Shown here piece after piece: positions 51,020-60,496 of a stretch of 64,000 nt of DNA. The DNA comes from Dryocola clanedunensis (GTDB taxonomy: Bacteria > Pseudomonadota > Gammaproteobacteria > Enterobacterales > Enterobacteriaceae). The translations under genes were made by a program, and so were the position numbers. How positions within the stretch are numbered: the stretch's first letter is position 1; each line of letters opens with the position of its first letter. Location of the stretch: the NCBI RefSeq assembly GCF_025215155.1, contig NZ_JALHAM010000122.1. One strand, written 5' to 3'. Below the pieces are notes generated by a model. The model searched no databases and was not told where the DNA came from. It worked only from the letters and a program-made list of their open reading frames with translations.

Positions 51020-53392
51020 ATGTCCAATTCGTCACAGCTGGTGCTTTGGTATAACCAACTCGGCATGAATGATGTAGACAGGGTCGGGGGAAAAAATGCC
51101 TCCCTGGGTGAAATGATTACCAACCTTTCGGGTATGGGTGTCTCCGTACCGAACGGGTTCGCCACTACCGCCGAAGCGTTTAATTTTTTCCTCGACCAAA
51201 GTGGTGTAAACCAGCGTATATATGAACTGCTTGACCAAACGGATATTGATGATGTCTCCGCGCTGGCTAAAGCAGGGGCGCAAATCCGCCAGTGGATCAT
51301 CGACACGCCTTTCCAGCCCGAGCTGGAAAAAGCCATCCATGACGCCTACGAACAGCTTTCCGCTGACGATGCTGAGGCCTCCTTTGCCGTGCGCTCTTCC
51401 GCAACCGCAGAAGATATGCCGGATGCGTCGTTTGCCGGACAACAAGAGACTTTCCTCAACGTACAAGGGTACGATGCGGTGCTGGTCGCCGTGAAGCATG
51501 TATTTGCTTCGTTGTTTAACGACCGCGCCATCTCCTATCGTGTGCATCAGGGTTACGACCATCGTGGCGTGGCGCTTTCCGCCGGCGTTCAGCGTATGGT
51601 GCGCTCAGACCTTGCCTCTTCGGGGGTGATGTTCTCCATTGATACCGAATCCGGCTTCGACCAGGTTGTCTTTATCACTTCTGCCTATGGGCTGGGTGAG
51701 ATGGTCGTGCAGGGCGCGGTTAACCCGGATGAATTCTACGTCCACAAGCCGACGCTTGCTGCAGGAAAACCGTCAATTGTGCGCCGTAACATGGGATCGA
51801 AAAAGATCCGCATGGTCTATGCGCCAAGCCAGGAGCACGGCAAGCAGGTCCGTATTGAAGACGTCCCGCAGGCTGACCGCGACATCTTCTCCATCACCCC
51901 GGATGAAGTGCAGGAGCTGGCAAAGCAGGCCGTACAAATCGAAAAACACTATGGCCGCCCAATGGATATCGAATGGGCGAAAGATGGCCATACCGGCAAG
52001 CTGTTTATTGTCCAGGCCCGTCCGGAAACCGTACGCTCGCAGGGACAGGTCATGGAGCGCTATCAGCTGCATGCGCAGGGCAAAATCGTCGCCGAAGGGC
52101 GCGCTATCGGCCACCGCATCGGTGCCGGCCCGGTGAAAGTTATTCATAATATCAGCGAAATGCACCTTATCCAGCCGGGGGACGTACTGGTCACCGACAT
52201 GACCGACCCGGACTGGGAACCGATCATGAAAAAGGCCTCGGCCATTGTGACCAACCGCGGGGGACGTACCTGTCATGCGGCCATCATCGCCCGTGAACTC
52301 GGTATCCCGGCGGTCGTGGGCTGCGGTGACGCTACCGAACGCATGAAGGACGATCAGAACGTCACGGTCTCGTGTGCGGAGGGGGATACTGGCTATGTGT
52401 ATCAGGACCTGCTCGATTTCAGCGTGAAAAGCTCTACCGTTGATACCATGCCGGACCTGCCGCTGAAAATCATGATGAACGTCGGCAACCCTGACCGTGC
52501 CTTCGACTTCGCCTGCCTGCCTAATGAGGGCGTTGGCCTCGCGCGTCTGGAATTCATCATTAACCGCATGATAGGTGTGCATCCACGTGCGCTGCTTGAG
52601 TTTGACCAGCAGGAGCCGGGGCTACAGAACGAAATCCGCGAAATGATGAAAGGCTACGACGACCCGATCGAGTTCTACGTGGGTCGTCTGACGGAAGGGA
52701 TCGCGACGCTGGGCGCTGCCTTCTGGCCTAAGCGCGTCATCGTACGACTGTCCGACTTCAAATCTAACGAATACGCCAACTTGGTGGGCGGCGAGCGTTA
52801 CGAACCGGAAGAGGAAAACCCAATGCTGGGCTTCCGTGGCGCAGGCCGCTACGTGGCGGACAGCTTCCGTGACTGCTTCGCGCTGGAATGCGCCGCCATG
52901 AAGCGCGTCCGTAACGAGATGGGGCTGACCAACGTAGAAGTGATGGTGCCGTTTGTCCGTACCGTAGCTCAGGCGAAAGCCGTGGTGGAAGAGCTGGAGC
53001 GTCAGGGGCTGAAACGTGGCGAAAACGGTCTGAAAATCATCATGATGTGTGAGATCCCGTCGAACGCCCTGCTGGCGGATGAGTTCCTGCAATACTTTGA
53101 TGGTTTCTCCATCGGCTCCAACGACATGACGCAGCTGACGCTGGGCCTCGATCGCGACTCCGGCGTGGTTTCTGAACTGTTTGATGAGCGTAACGACGCG
53201 GTGAAAGCGCTGTTGTCGATGGCCATTAAAGCCGCGAAGAAGCAGGGTAAATACGTGGGCATCTGCGGTCAGGGGCCATCGGATCACGAAGATTTTGCCG
53301 CGTGGCTGATGGAGGAGGGGATCGACAGCCTCTCCCTTAACCCGGACACCGTGGTGCAAACCTGGCTAAGTCTGGCTGAGATTAATAAGTAA
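51020..53392 (+). CDS. ppsA: Phosphoenolpyruvate synthase
   Basis: A 790-residue enzyme that converts pyruvate and ATP to PEP, AMP and phosphate for gluconeogenesis. It contains an N-terminal ATP-grasp domain, the swivelling domain with phospho-His419 in GGRTCHAAIIARE, and a C-terminal PEP-utilising TIM barrel (SIGSNDMTQLTLGLDRDSG). AAAGGA precedes the ATG. It is two residues shorter than E. coli PpsA. Confidence 0.98.
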   Translation: MSNSSQLVLWYNQLGMNDVDRVGGKNASLGEMITNLSGMGVSVPNGFATTAEAFNFFLDQSGVNQRIYELLDQTDIDDVSALAKAGAQIRQWIIDTPFQPELEKAIHDAYEQLSADDAEASFAVRSSATAEDMPDASFAGQQETFLNVQGYDAVLVAVKHVFASLFNDRAISYRVHQGYDHRGVALSAGVQRMVRSDLASSGVMFSIDTESGFDQVVFITSAYGLGEMVVQGAVNPDEFYVHKPTLAAGKPSIVRRNMGSKKIRMVYAPSQEHGKQVRIEDVPQADRDIFSITPDEVQELAKQAVQIEKHYGRPMDIEWAKDGHTGKLFIVQARPETVRSQGQVMERYQLHAQGKIVAEGRAIGHRIGAGPVKVIHNISEMHLIQPGDVLVTDMTDPDWEPIMKKASAIVTNRGGRTCHAAIIARELGIPAVVGCGDATERMKDDQNVTVSCAEGDTGYVYQDLLDFSVKSSTVDTMPDLPLKIMMNVGNPDRAFDFACLPNEGVGLARLEFIINRMIGVHPRALLEFDQQEPGLQNEIREMMKGYDDPIEFYVGRLTEGIATLGAAFWPKRVIVRLSDFKSNEYANLVGGERYEPEEENPMLGFRGAGRYVADSFRDCFALECAAMKRVRNEMGLTNVEVMVPFVRTVAQAKAVVEELERQGLKRGENGLKIIMMCEIPSNALLADEFLQYFDGFSIGSNDMTQLTLGLDRDSGVVSELFDERNDAVKALLSMAIKAAKKQGKYVGICGQGPSDHEDFAAWLMEEGIDSLSLNPDTVVQTWLSLAEINK

Positions 53393-53430
53393 AACTCAGG
53401 CGGGTGATGAAACACCCGTCTTAATTATTT

Positions 53431-54825
53431 CTAGTGTGACTGTGGCACCGCTTTTGTTAACTCCGCCTGAACCTGGAATTTCCCTTGGCTCAGATCGCTG
53501 ACTATATCGTTCATTCTCGCTTCGGTTAAACGATAGTAACGAATAGAGAAGGCGGTAATCAGATAAAACATGGCAGGTAAAACGGTGAATAAAATTAATA
53601 CGCCGCGTACCGCTTCCGCTGACTGCTGCTCTACGCCAGCCTGATAGCCATAAAACGCCAGCCCCCATCCCGTTAACGCGCCGCCGATAGCCACGCCGAG
53701 TTTAATAATGAATATATTCGCCGCGACGTTCATGCCGGTGATCCGCCGCTGGGTTTTCCATTCGCCGTAATTATTCGCATCGGTGATCATCGACCACTGG
53801 AGCGGAGCGTTAATACCCTGAAGTATATTAAGGATAATATGTACGATAAATGCCGGAACCCAGTAGCTCGTCGGTAATACCAGAAACAGCAGGCCGACCA
53901 GCGCGCTGAGAATATTAACCCACACCGAAGCGCGGATTTTACACATCCATGCGCCAACCCATTTCGCGGATAAACTGCCTATTACTGCCGCAACGGTAGT
54001 TGCAAGCATGAACAGAGAAATAATGCTGCTGCCCTGGTTAAGGATATATTGTACGAAGTAAACCAGCAGGCTGCCGCGAACCACAACACCACACAGCATC
54101 GCCAGATTATAAACCGATAAAATACGCCACTGATCGTTTTGCAACAAAATGCGCACGTCGCGATAAATATTCAGGTTCTCTTCCTTTACTGGGGTAATTC
54201 GTTCGCGGGTGGTGGCAAAGCAGACCAGAAACATCAGACAGCCGATGATGCCGAAAATGCCCATCGCCCACTGCATACCGCTGGCTCTGTCCCCCGGTGC
54301 AATAAAATCGGCCAGCGGCAGGATCAGCGCCGTACCCATTGCGCCGCCAATAGGGGCAATGGCAAATCGCCAGGATTGCAATGACAGATTTTCCTGCGGA
54401 TCGGCCGTGATGGCGGCGCCGAGCGAGCAGTAAGGGATATTAATTGCCGTATACATTAAGGTCATAAAAATATAAGCAAGAACGGCGTAGATGATTTTAC
54501 CCGTTTGTTCAAGGTCTGGCGTGGAATAAACCAACACGCAGCTTACGGCAAACGGGATACAGATAATTAACAGCCAGGGACGAAACCTTCCCCAGCGGCT
54601 TTTGGTCTGATCGGCAATCGCCCCCATAATCGGATCTGTAATGGCATCAAGCACTCTGACGACCAGAAAAAGCGTACCCATAACCGCAGGGGGTAGGCCG
54701 TAAATATTGGTATAAAAGTACGCCAGAATAGCAACTGAGGAATCAAAAACGATATGGCTTGCTGCATCTCCAAGTCCAAAACCAAACTTTTCTTTATTGC
54801 TGATTCTTCCCGTTATTGTCGACAT
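53431..54825 (-). CDS. GPH-family sugar/glycoside permease
   Basis: A 464-residue inner-membrane cation symporter of the glycoside-pentoside-hexuronide family (MelB/XylP/YicJ type), with twelve helices. Typical blocks are GLGDAASHIVFDSS near the N-terminus and ITDPIMGAIADQTKSRWGRFRPW. It is divergent from a GH3 glycosidase and probably imports the glycoside that enzyme cleaves; the exact sugar cannot be read from sequence. Confidence 0.88.
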   Translation of the reverse strand: MSTITGRISNKEKFGFGLGDAASHIVFDSSVAILAYFYTNIYGLPPAVMGTLFLVVRVLDAITDPIMGAIADQTKSRWGRFRPWLLIICIPFAVSCVLVYSTPDLEQTGKIIYAVLAYIFMTLMYTAINIPYCSLGAAITADPQENLSLQSWRFAIAPIGGAMGTALILPLADFIAPGDRASGMQWAMGIFGIIGCLMFLVCFATTRERITPVKEENLNIYRDVRILLQNDQWRILSVYNLAMLCGVVVRGSLLVYFVQYILNQGSSIISLFMLATTVAAVIGSLSAKWVGAWMCKIRASVWVNILSALVGLLFLVLPTSYWVPAFIVHIILNILQGINAPLQWSMITDANNYGEWKTQRRITGMNVAANIFIIKLGVAIGGALTGWGLAFYGYQAGVEQQSAEAVRGVLILFTVLPAMFYLITAFSIRYYRLTEARMNDIVSDLSQGKFQVQAELTKAVPQSH

Positions 54826-54962
54826 GGTTGTTACCTATTTTAATAGTCCAGAGTACGGCTTAGAAGGTAATCGGGGAAGGTCAGCGCGGGTATTGAGATT
54901 TTTAACTTATAAATTATGTTTCTTATCATTTGTGACGCAGGTGGGTAATGCGGTGATTTTTA

Positions 54963-54976
54963 TGTAACCGGTTGCA
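54963..54976. promoter_or_regulatory. LacI/GalR-type palindrome
   Basis: TGTAACCGGTTGCA, symmetric around a central CG step (arms TGxAACC/GGTTxCA), as in LacI-family operators. It lies in the 54826-55147 gap between the divergent GPH permease and GH3 genes. A second short perfect palindrome, AGTTTCGAAACT, is at 55090-55101. Confidence 0.5.
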
Positions 54977-54993
54977 TATATTTTCATTCTCTA

Positions 54994-55009
54994 TTTGAGT
55001 CTCATCACA
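54994..55009. promoter_or_regulatory. CRP-like site
   Basis: TTTGA-N6-TCACA matches 9 of 10 core positions of the CRP consensus TGTGA-N6-TCACA. It lies between the two divergent genes of the glycoside cluster, consistent with glucose repression. Confidence 0.55.
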
Positions 55010-55147
55010 TTCGGCGAATAAAACAAAAAATCGTAAACGCGCTATCTGTTTCGGTAATTGCTACAGGCGCTGTACATCAGCAATATCTTCAGTTTCGAAA
55101 CTCATTCTGCGTGTCGGCAGTCTCGACGAATTTCTAAGGGGAAAATA

Positions 55148-57523
55148 ATGCCTGCGATTTACAAAGATGCTCATCGCCCGGTTAGCGAACGCGTTGCTGA
55201 TTTGCTCTCGCGTATGACTGCGGAAGAAAAGTTTGCCCAAATGCATGCCTTCTGGCTGATTTTGTCGAGCGACGGCAACCATCGGGAACGAACCGATCTA
55301 AGCGATGAATTTGCGGGCGTTAAGAAACAGGCGGGCCTTGCCGAACGGTTAAAAACTGGCATTGGGCAAATCACGCGCCCGCTCGGCACGCACATTGTCG
55401 ATGCGAAAGAGGGCGTCCGGGCGGCAAACCGCCTGCAAAAGACGCTGGTGGAAGAATCGCGGCTGGGCATTCCTGCGCTGTTTCACGAAGAGTGTCTGGT
55501 CGGGCTGTTGTGCAAAGATGCAACGCTATTTCCCTCATCGCTAAACTATGGATCCACCTGGGACCCTGAACTGATTGAGCGTGTCGCTGAGGCGATAGGC
55601 AACGAAGCCCGATCTACCGGCTGTCATCAGGGGCTGGCCCCCGTGCTGGACGTTTCCCGGGATGTCCGGTGGGGTCGCACCGAGGAAACCTTCGGCGAAG
55701 ACCCCTGGCTGGTTGGCATGATGGCGACCCACTATGTGAAAGGCCTGCAAGGTAAGCAGCGCGATCTGCTGGCAACGCTTAAACACTATGTTGGCCATTC
55801 TTTTAGCGAAGGTGCGCGCAATCACGCTCCGGTACACCTGGGTTTCTGCGAGCTGAACGATACCTTCCTGCTGCCCTTTGAGATGGCGGTCAAGCTGGCC
55901 AACGCCGGTTCTGTCATGCCTGCTTATCACGATATTGATAACCAGCCCGGGCATTCTGATGAGTTTCTGCTGACCACTATCCTGCGTGAGCAATGGGGCT
56001 TTGATGGTCTGGTGGTTGCGGACTATGGTGGCGTCAGCCTGCTGCATCAGCACCACGGCATTTCACATGACGCAGCAGAGTCGGCGGCGCTGGCATTTAA
56101 TGCCGGGCTGGACGTGGAGCTGCCGAAGGATGACTGCGCCCGCCATCTGGCTGAAGCCGTTGACCGAGGTCTTATCACGATGGCGAAGATTGATGAAATC
56201 GTGGCGCGCGTGCTGCAAGAGAAGTTTCGACTGGGACTGTTTGAACGGCCGTACGCCGATGAGAGCCGGGTGGAATTACAAAGTGAATCGACGAAGCTGC
56301 TTGCCCGCGAAGTGGCTACCCGCTCCATTACGCTGCTCGAGAATAAGGGGGTTTTGCCGCTGAAGGGCAAGCCGCGCGTCGCTGTCGTTGGGCCAACGGC
56401 GGATGACCCGCTGGCGCTGCTCAGCGGGTACAGTTTCCCGGTCCACCTGATCATCAGCGATATGCTCGAGCAGACGTCACAGGTGGTGACCCCGCTCGTG
56501 GCGCTAAGTGAACAGCTTGGCTGTGAGAACGTTCGCTACGCCAAAGGTTGCCATATCATTGAAAAGCGCATGGCCGGAGCCCCGGTATTTCCGGGGGACA
56601 GCGGCGGAAAGCCAATGCAACGCTCCCCGGTCTCGCAGGATACCAGCCTCATTCCAGAAGCAGTCAGTGCTGCGCAGCAAAGCGATGTCGTGGTGCTTTG
56701 CGTCGGCGACCTTGCCGGGCTGTTCCAGAGCGGAACGGTGGGGGAAGGTTCAGATACCGACAGCCTGGCTCTGCCCGGTGTCCAGCAGCAGCTGTTGGAT
56801 GAACTGGTGGCAACGGGGAAACCTGTGGTGGTGGTGATGACCGGCGGCCGGCCGTACAACCTTGGGGGCCAGGAAGATAACGTTGCGGCTTTGCTGATGG
56901 CCTGGGCACCGGGACAAGAGGGGGGCTATGCGATTGCCGACGTATTAACCGGGCAGGCTGAACCTGGCGGGCGGCTGGTTGTGTCCGTACCGAAAAGCGC
57001 CGGGGCCATGCCTTACTATTACAACCACAAACTGAAAAGTGGCGGTACGCCGTTCGCCTTCCACTTTGGTTCGCGCTATCCGTTTGGTTACGGCAGGACA
57101 TGGACAGATTTCAGCTATGGCCCACTTAACCTTGCCGGCAAATCCGTCGTCAGTCAGGGCGGTGAAGTGATTGCAAGCGTGACGGTGACAAACTGCGGCC
57201 ATCATGCGGGGAGTGAGGTCGTCCAGCTCTACGTTCGAGATAAAGTTGCGTCGATGGTACGCCCCGTGCAGGAGCTTAAAGCGTTCAGACGAGTGCATCT
57301 GCAACCGGGTAAAAGTGCGGAGCTGGCGTTCATCGTACCGACAGATATGCTCAACTTCACCCGCCGCGACGGGCAACGCGTCGTGGAGCCCGGCGAGTTT
57401 GAAATCATGGTCGGGGCGTCAAGCGGCGATATTCGCAGCCGTGATGTGGTGACTATCGAGGGTGAAGTTCACGTTCTGCAAGGGCATTGGCGCATGGTCA
57501 GCCACTGCGAGGTGAAGCAGTAA
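55148..57523 (+). CDS. Glycoside hydrolase family 3 beta-glycosidase
   Basis: A 791-residue enzyme with the GH3 N-terminal barrel, the C-terminal alpha/beta sandwich and a terminal fibronectin-III-like domain. The catalytic nucleophile is Asp292 in GLVVADYGG. KHYVGHSFSEGARNHAP holds substrate-binding residues. There is no signal peptide, so it is cytoplasmic and acts on imported oligosaccharides. GH3 covers beta-glucosidases, beta-xylosidases and others; the specific one is not determined. ATG 55148 has AAGGGGA upstream; a frame from 55058 adds 30 residues through the promoter. Confidence 0.92.
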   Translation: MPAIYKDAHRPVSERVADLLSRMTAEEKFAQMHAFWLILSSDGNHRERTDLSDEFAGVKKQAGLAERLKTGIGQITRPLGTHIVDAKEGVRAANRLQKTLVEESRLGIPALFHEECLVGLLCKDATLFPSSLNYGSTWDPELIERVAEAIGNEARSTGCHQGLAPVLDVSRDVRWGRTEETFGEDPWLVGMMATHYVKGLQGKQRDLLATLKHYVGHSFSEGARNHAPVHLGFCELNDTFLLPFEMAVKLANAGSVMPAYHDIDNQPGHSDEFLLTTILREQWGFDGLVVADYGGVSLLHQHHGISHDAAESAALAFNAGLDVELPKDDCARHLAEAVDRGLITMAKIDEIVARVLQEKFRLGLFERPYADESRVELQSESTKLLAREVATRSITLLENKGVLPLKGKPRVAVVGPTADDPLALLSGYSFPVHLIISDMLEQTSQVVTPLVALSEQLGCENVRYAKGCHIIEKRMAGAPVFPGDSGGKPMQRSPVSQDTSLIPEAVSAAQQSDVVVLCVGDLAGLFQSGTVGEGSDTDSLALPGVQQQLLDELVATGKPVVVVMTGGRPYNLGGQEDNVAALLMAWAPGQEGGYAIADVLTGQAEPGGRLVVSVPKSAGAMPYYYNHKLKSGGTPFAFHFGSRYPFGYGRTWTDFSYGPLNLAGKSVVSQGGEVIASVTVTNCGHHAGSEVVQLYVRDKVASMVRPVQELKAFRRVHLQPGKSAELAFIVPTDMLNFTRRDGQRVVEPGEFEIMVGASSGDIRSRDVVTIEGEVHVLQGHWRMVSHCEVKQ

Positions 57524-57539
57524 GTTTTCAATGGTGCGG

Positions 57540-57613
57540 CTTGTCGGATGACGCTGCACTTTTCCGATCTACGATTTGGTGTTGTAGAGAGGGAAAGCGA
57601 TAGCGTCATCCAA
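57540..57613. repeat. REP/BIME element
   Basis: GTCGGATGACGCTGCACTTTTCCG followed after a short spacer by an inverted partner GATAGCGTCATCCAA. It is the same family as at 5354, and lies between GH3 and btuR. Confidence 0.7.
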
Positions 57614-57618
57614 TAACA

Positions 57619-58209
57619 TCAGTAATCAATCCCGATCTGCGCTTTAACACCAGCATCAAAGGCATGCTTAACAGGGCGCAGTTCGCTGACCGTATCAGCT
57701 ATCTCCAGAATATCCCTGTGGCATCCACGGCCGGTCACGATGACCGTTTGGCTGGCAGGACGCTGCTGCAAGGCATCCATCACCTCATCAAGCGGCAGAT
57801 AATCGTAGGCCACCATATAAGTGATTTCGTCCAGGATCACCATATCCAGCGAGGCGTCCGCCAGCATGCGCTTTGCATGTTGCCAGACGGCCAGACACGC
57901 TTCGGTATCTGTTTCCCTGTTCTGTGTCTCCCAGGTGAAGCCGGTCGCCATGACCTGAAACTCAACGCCATGCGGCTCCAGCAGGTTGCGTTCGCCGTTA
58001 GGCCACTGACCTTTAATAAACTGGATGACACCAACCTTCTTACCGTGGCCGACCGCACGAGTTACGGTGCCAAACGCTGCCGTGGTTTTGCCTTTGCCGT
58101 TGCCGGTAAAGACGATCAGGATGCCGCGCTCTTCCTGGGCCGCTTCTATGCGGGCATCAACTTGTTCTTTCTGGCGCTGGGCGCGCTGCTGGTAACGATC
58201 GTCACTCAT
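57619..58209 (-). CDS. btuR: Cob(I)yrinic acid a,c-diamide adenosyltransferase
   Basis: A 196-residue CobA/BtuR enzyme that adenosylates the cobalt of corrinoids to make adenosylcobalamin. The P-loop GNGKGKTT lies at residues 36-43. Its ATG overlaps the yciK stop by 4 bp, so the two are coupled. It completes the local set of B12 genes with btuC and btuD. Confidence 0.96.
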   Translation of the reverse strand: MSDDRYQQRAQRQKEQVDARIEAAQEERGILIVFTGNGKGKTTAAFGTVTRAVGHGKKVGVIQFIKGQWPNGERNLLEPHGVEFQVMATGFTWETQNRETDTEACLAVWQHAKRMLADASLDMVILDEITYMVAYDYLPLDEVMDALQQRPASQTVIVTGRGCHRDILEIADTVSELRPVKHAFDAGVKAQIGIDY

Positions 58210-58967
58210 TCGGAAATCCCTGGTTTGCGGTTAGGTTGCGCATCAAAACTCATGCCGGTTTTACGACGGCTGTCGTCACCCATCAGCCATAAATAAAGGG
58301 GCATTAAATCCCGCGGCGTTTTCAGCTTCTGCGGATCTTCGGTCGGGAACGCGTTTGCTCGCATAGCGGTGCGGGTGCCGCCTGGATTGATACAGTTCAC
58401 GCGCAGGTTCTGCTGTTTATACTCCTCTGCCAGCACCTGCATCATGCCCTCGGTGGCAAATTTAGACGCCGCATAAGCCCCCCAGCCCGCACGGCCCTGA
58501 CGGCCAACGCTTGAGCTGGTAAAGACCAGTGAACCAGCATCGGACTTCAGCAGCAAAGGGAGCAGCGCCTGGGTAAGAAAGAAAGTGGCATTAACGTTGA
58601 CCTGCATAACCTGCTGCCAGGTCTGCGGATCCTGCTTTTCCATCGGCACCACGTCACCGAGCATTCCCGCATTGTGCAACACGCCATCGAGGCGTGGAAC
58701 AAGACCCGCCAGCTTCTGTGCCAGATGCTCGCAATCCTGAGGCGTAGCGGTCAGCAGATCCAAAGTGAACCACTGCGGCGTGGTGCCATATAAATGATGT
58801 AGTTCTTGCGCGACGGCGCGAAGTTTCTCTTCGCTACGCCCGAGCAGAATAACGCTGGCACCGTAACGTGCGTAGGTCAGGGCAGCTTCACGGCCAATGC
58901 CGTCGCTTGCGCCGGTGATCAGAATAATGCGGTTTTGCAGCAGATCGGTTTTCGGTTGGTAATGCAA
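58206..58967 (-). CDS. yciK: Short-chain dehydrogenase YciK (TTG start)
   Basis: A 253-residue SDR orthologous to E. coli YciK, a putative oxidoreductase. The cofactor motif is TGASDGIGR, and the catalytic Ser and YxxxK are in FTSSSVGRQGR and AAYAASKFA. The start is read as TTG 58967, since GAGGAG lies 6-7 bp upstream and this puts HYQPK at the N-terminus, as in E. coli. A GTG at 59030 would add 21 residues not found in the family. Confidence 0.88.
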   Translation of the reverse strand: MHYQPKTDLLQNRIILITGASDGIGREAALTYARYGASVILLGRSEEKLRAVAQELHHLYGTTPQWFTLDLLTATPQDCEHLAQKLAGLVPRLDGVLHNAGMLGDVVPMEKQDPQTWQQVMQVNVNATFFLTQALLPLLLKSDAGSLVFTSSSVGRQGRAGWGAYAASKFATEGMMQVLAEEYKQQNLRVNCINPGGTRTAMRANAFPTEDPQKLKTPRDLMPLYLWLMGDDSRRKTGMSFDAQPNRKPGISE

Positions 58968-59230
58968 AATTAACTCCTCGCGTGATGCTGGCAGGTGCTC
59001 ACGTCTTATTTCTGAAGGTGTCTTACTCACAGGGCTTTATGCCTGAAAGGAGGGGTTATTTCAATCAGCCATCAGGAGACATTACCGTTGATTAACATTT
59101 TGCAAAAATTTCATGGCGATATTTCCATTCAGGAAGCCATCTCGCAGCGTATAAAGTTGCCTGGAGACGTGGATTGCCCCCTGAGGTAAACTCCACGGAT
59201 GATTAATGCTCTGAAATTAAGGCGGAATGC

Positions 59231-60280
59231 GTGGATCTTATTGCGAATTATGGACTGTTTCTGGCCAAAATTGTCACTGTTGTCGTCGCTATCGCGGCTG
59301 TTGTCCTGATTATCGTCAATGCTGCTGTGCGCAAGAAACACCAGCGGGGTGAGCTGCGCCTCACCAACCTGAGCGAACAGTATCAGGAGATGCGGGAGGA
59401 AATGCAGGTTGCGCTTCTTGACGACCATCAGCAAAAACAGTGGCATAAAGCGCAGAAGAAAAAACATAAGCTTGAGGCAAAACAGGCCAAAGCGCGGGCA
59501 AAACGGGGTGAAACGGTTAGTTCTGACAAACCCACACTGTATGTGCTGGATTTTAAAGGCAGTATGGATGCCCATGAAGTCACTTCTTTGCGTGAAGAGG
59601 TCACCGCGGTATTAGCCTCGATTAAGCCTGAAGATGAAGTGTTACTGCGTCTGGAAAGTCCGGGGGGAGTGGTACATGGTTATGGTCTGGCAGCATCCCA
59701 GCTGCAGCGTTTACGCGATCATAAAGTCCGTCTGACGGTGGCCGTGGATAAAGTCGCAGCCAGCGGGGGTTACATGATGGCCTGCGTGGCGGATCGTATC
59801 GTTGCGGCACCGTTTTCTATTATTGGTTCTATCGGCGTGGTGGCACAGGTTCCTAACTTCAACCGCCTGTTAAAACGCAACGACATCGACATTGAGCTAC
59901 ATACCGCCGGGCAGTACAAACGTACCCTGACGCTGTTGGGTGAAAACACCGAAGAGGGCCGTGAAAAATTTCGTGAAGACCTGAATGAAACCCACCATCT
60001 CTTTAAGTCATTTGTGCATGAAATGCGCCCGAGCCTTGATATTGAAGCCGTAGCCACCGGTGAGCACTGGTATGGCCTGCAGGCGAAAGAGAAAGGGCTA
60101 GTGGATGAGGTCAGCACCAGCGACGACTTGCTGATTAACCTGATGTCCAACCACGACGTGATTGGCGTACGCTACTTGCAGCGCAAGAAAATGATGGATC
60201 GTTTTACCGGCAGTGCGGCAAACAGCCTTGACCGATTGTTACTGCGCTGGTGGCAGCGTGGCGAAAAGCCGCTATTGTAA
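59231..60280 (+). CDS. sohB: Inner-membrane peptidase SohB
   Basis: A 349-residue S49 (SppA-like) membrane peptidase. One N-terminal membrane helix is followed by the catalytic domain with nucleophile Ser178 in AASGGYMMA and Lys230 in QYKRTLTL. The start is GTG 59231, giving MDLIANYGLFLAK and the E. coli length. It is divergent from yciK. Confidence 0.95.
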   Translation: MDLIANYGLFLAKIVTVVVAIAAVVLIIVNAAVRKKHQRGELRLTNLSEQYQEMREEMQVALLDDHQQKQWHKAQKKKHKLEAKQAKARAKRGETVSSDKPTLYVLDFKGSMDAHEVTSLREEVTAVLASIKPEDEVLLRLESPGGVVHGYGLAASQLQRLRDHKVRLTVAVDKVAASGGYMMACVADRIVAAPFSIIGSIGVVAQVPNFNRLLKRNDIDIELHTAGQYKRTLTLLGENTEEGREKFREDLNETHHLFKSFVHEMRPSLDIEAVATGEHWYGLQAKEKGLVDEVSTSDDLLINLMSNHDVIGVRYLQRKKMMDRFTGSAANSLDRLLLRWWQRGEKPLL

Positions 60281-60296
60281 ATGAAAGAAAAATTAG

Positions 60297-60482
60297 CGAG
60301 GCCAACGGCCTCGCTTCAGGCTGATGAAACATCTGAAACTTTTGAGAAGCGAAGAGCGAACGCTAATAAAATAACAAGGAAAATCAATTCATTGATTTTC
60401 GGCTGCTCACCACAAGGAAGGAAAAACCACGCTTTTTCCTTCCTTGTCAGCGATCATTTGCGAGGCCAACAGCCTCGCTTTT
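60297..60482. repeat. Nest of four inverted repeats between sohB and yciN
   Basis: Hairpins in order: GAGGCC/GGCCTC (60299-60313); GAAAATCAAT/ATTGATTTTC (60379-60400); ACAAGGAAGGAAAAA/TTTTTCCTTCCTTGT (60412-60447, a perfect 15-bp stem); GAGGC/GCCTC, from GCGAGGCCAACAGCCTCGC, then TTTTT (60460-60482). The last is a terminator for sohB; the first, read on the minus strand, could end yciN. The first and last share GAGGCCAAC, so one arose from the other. Confidence 0.75.
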
Positions 60483-60496
60483 TACATCAAATGACG

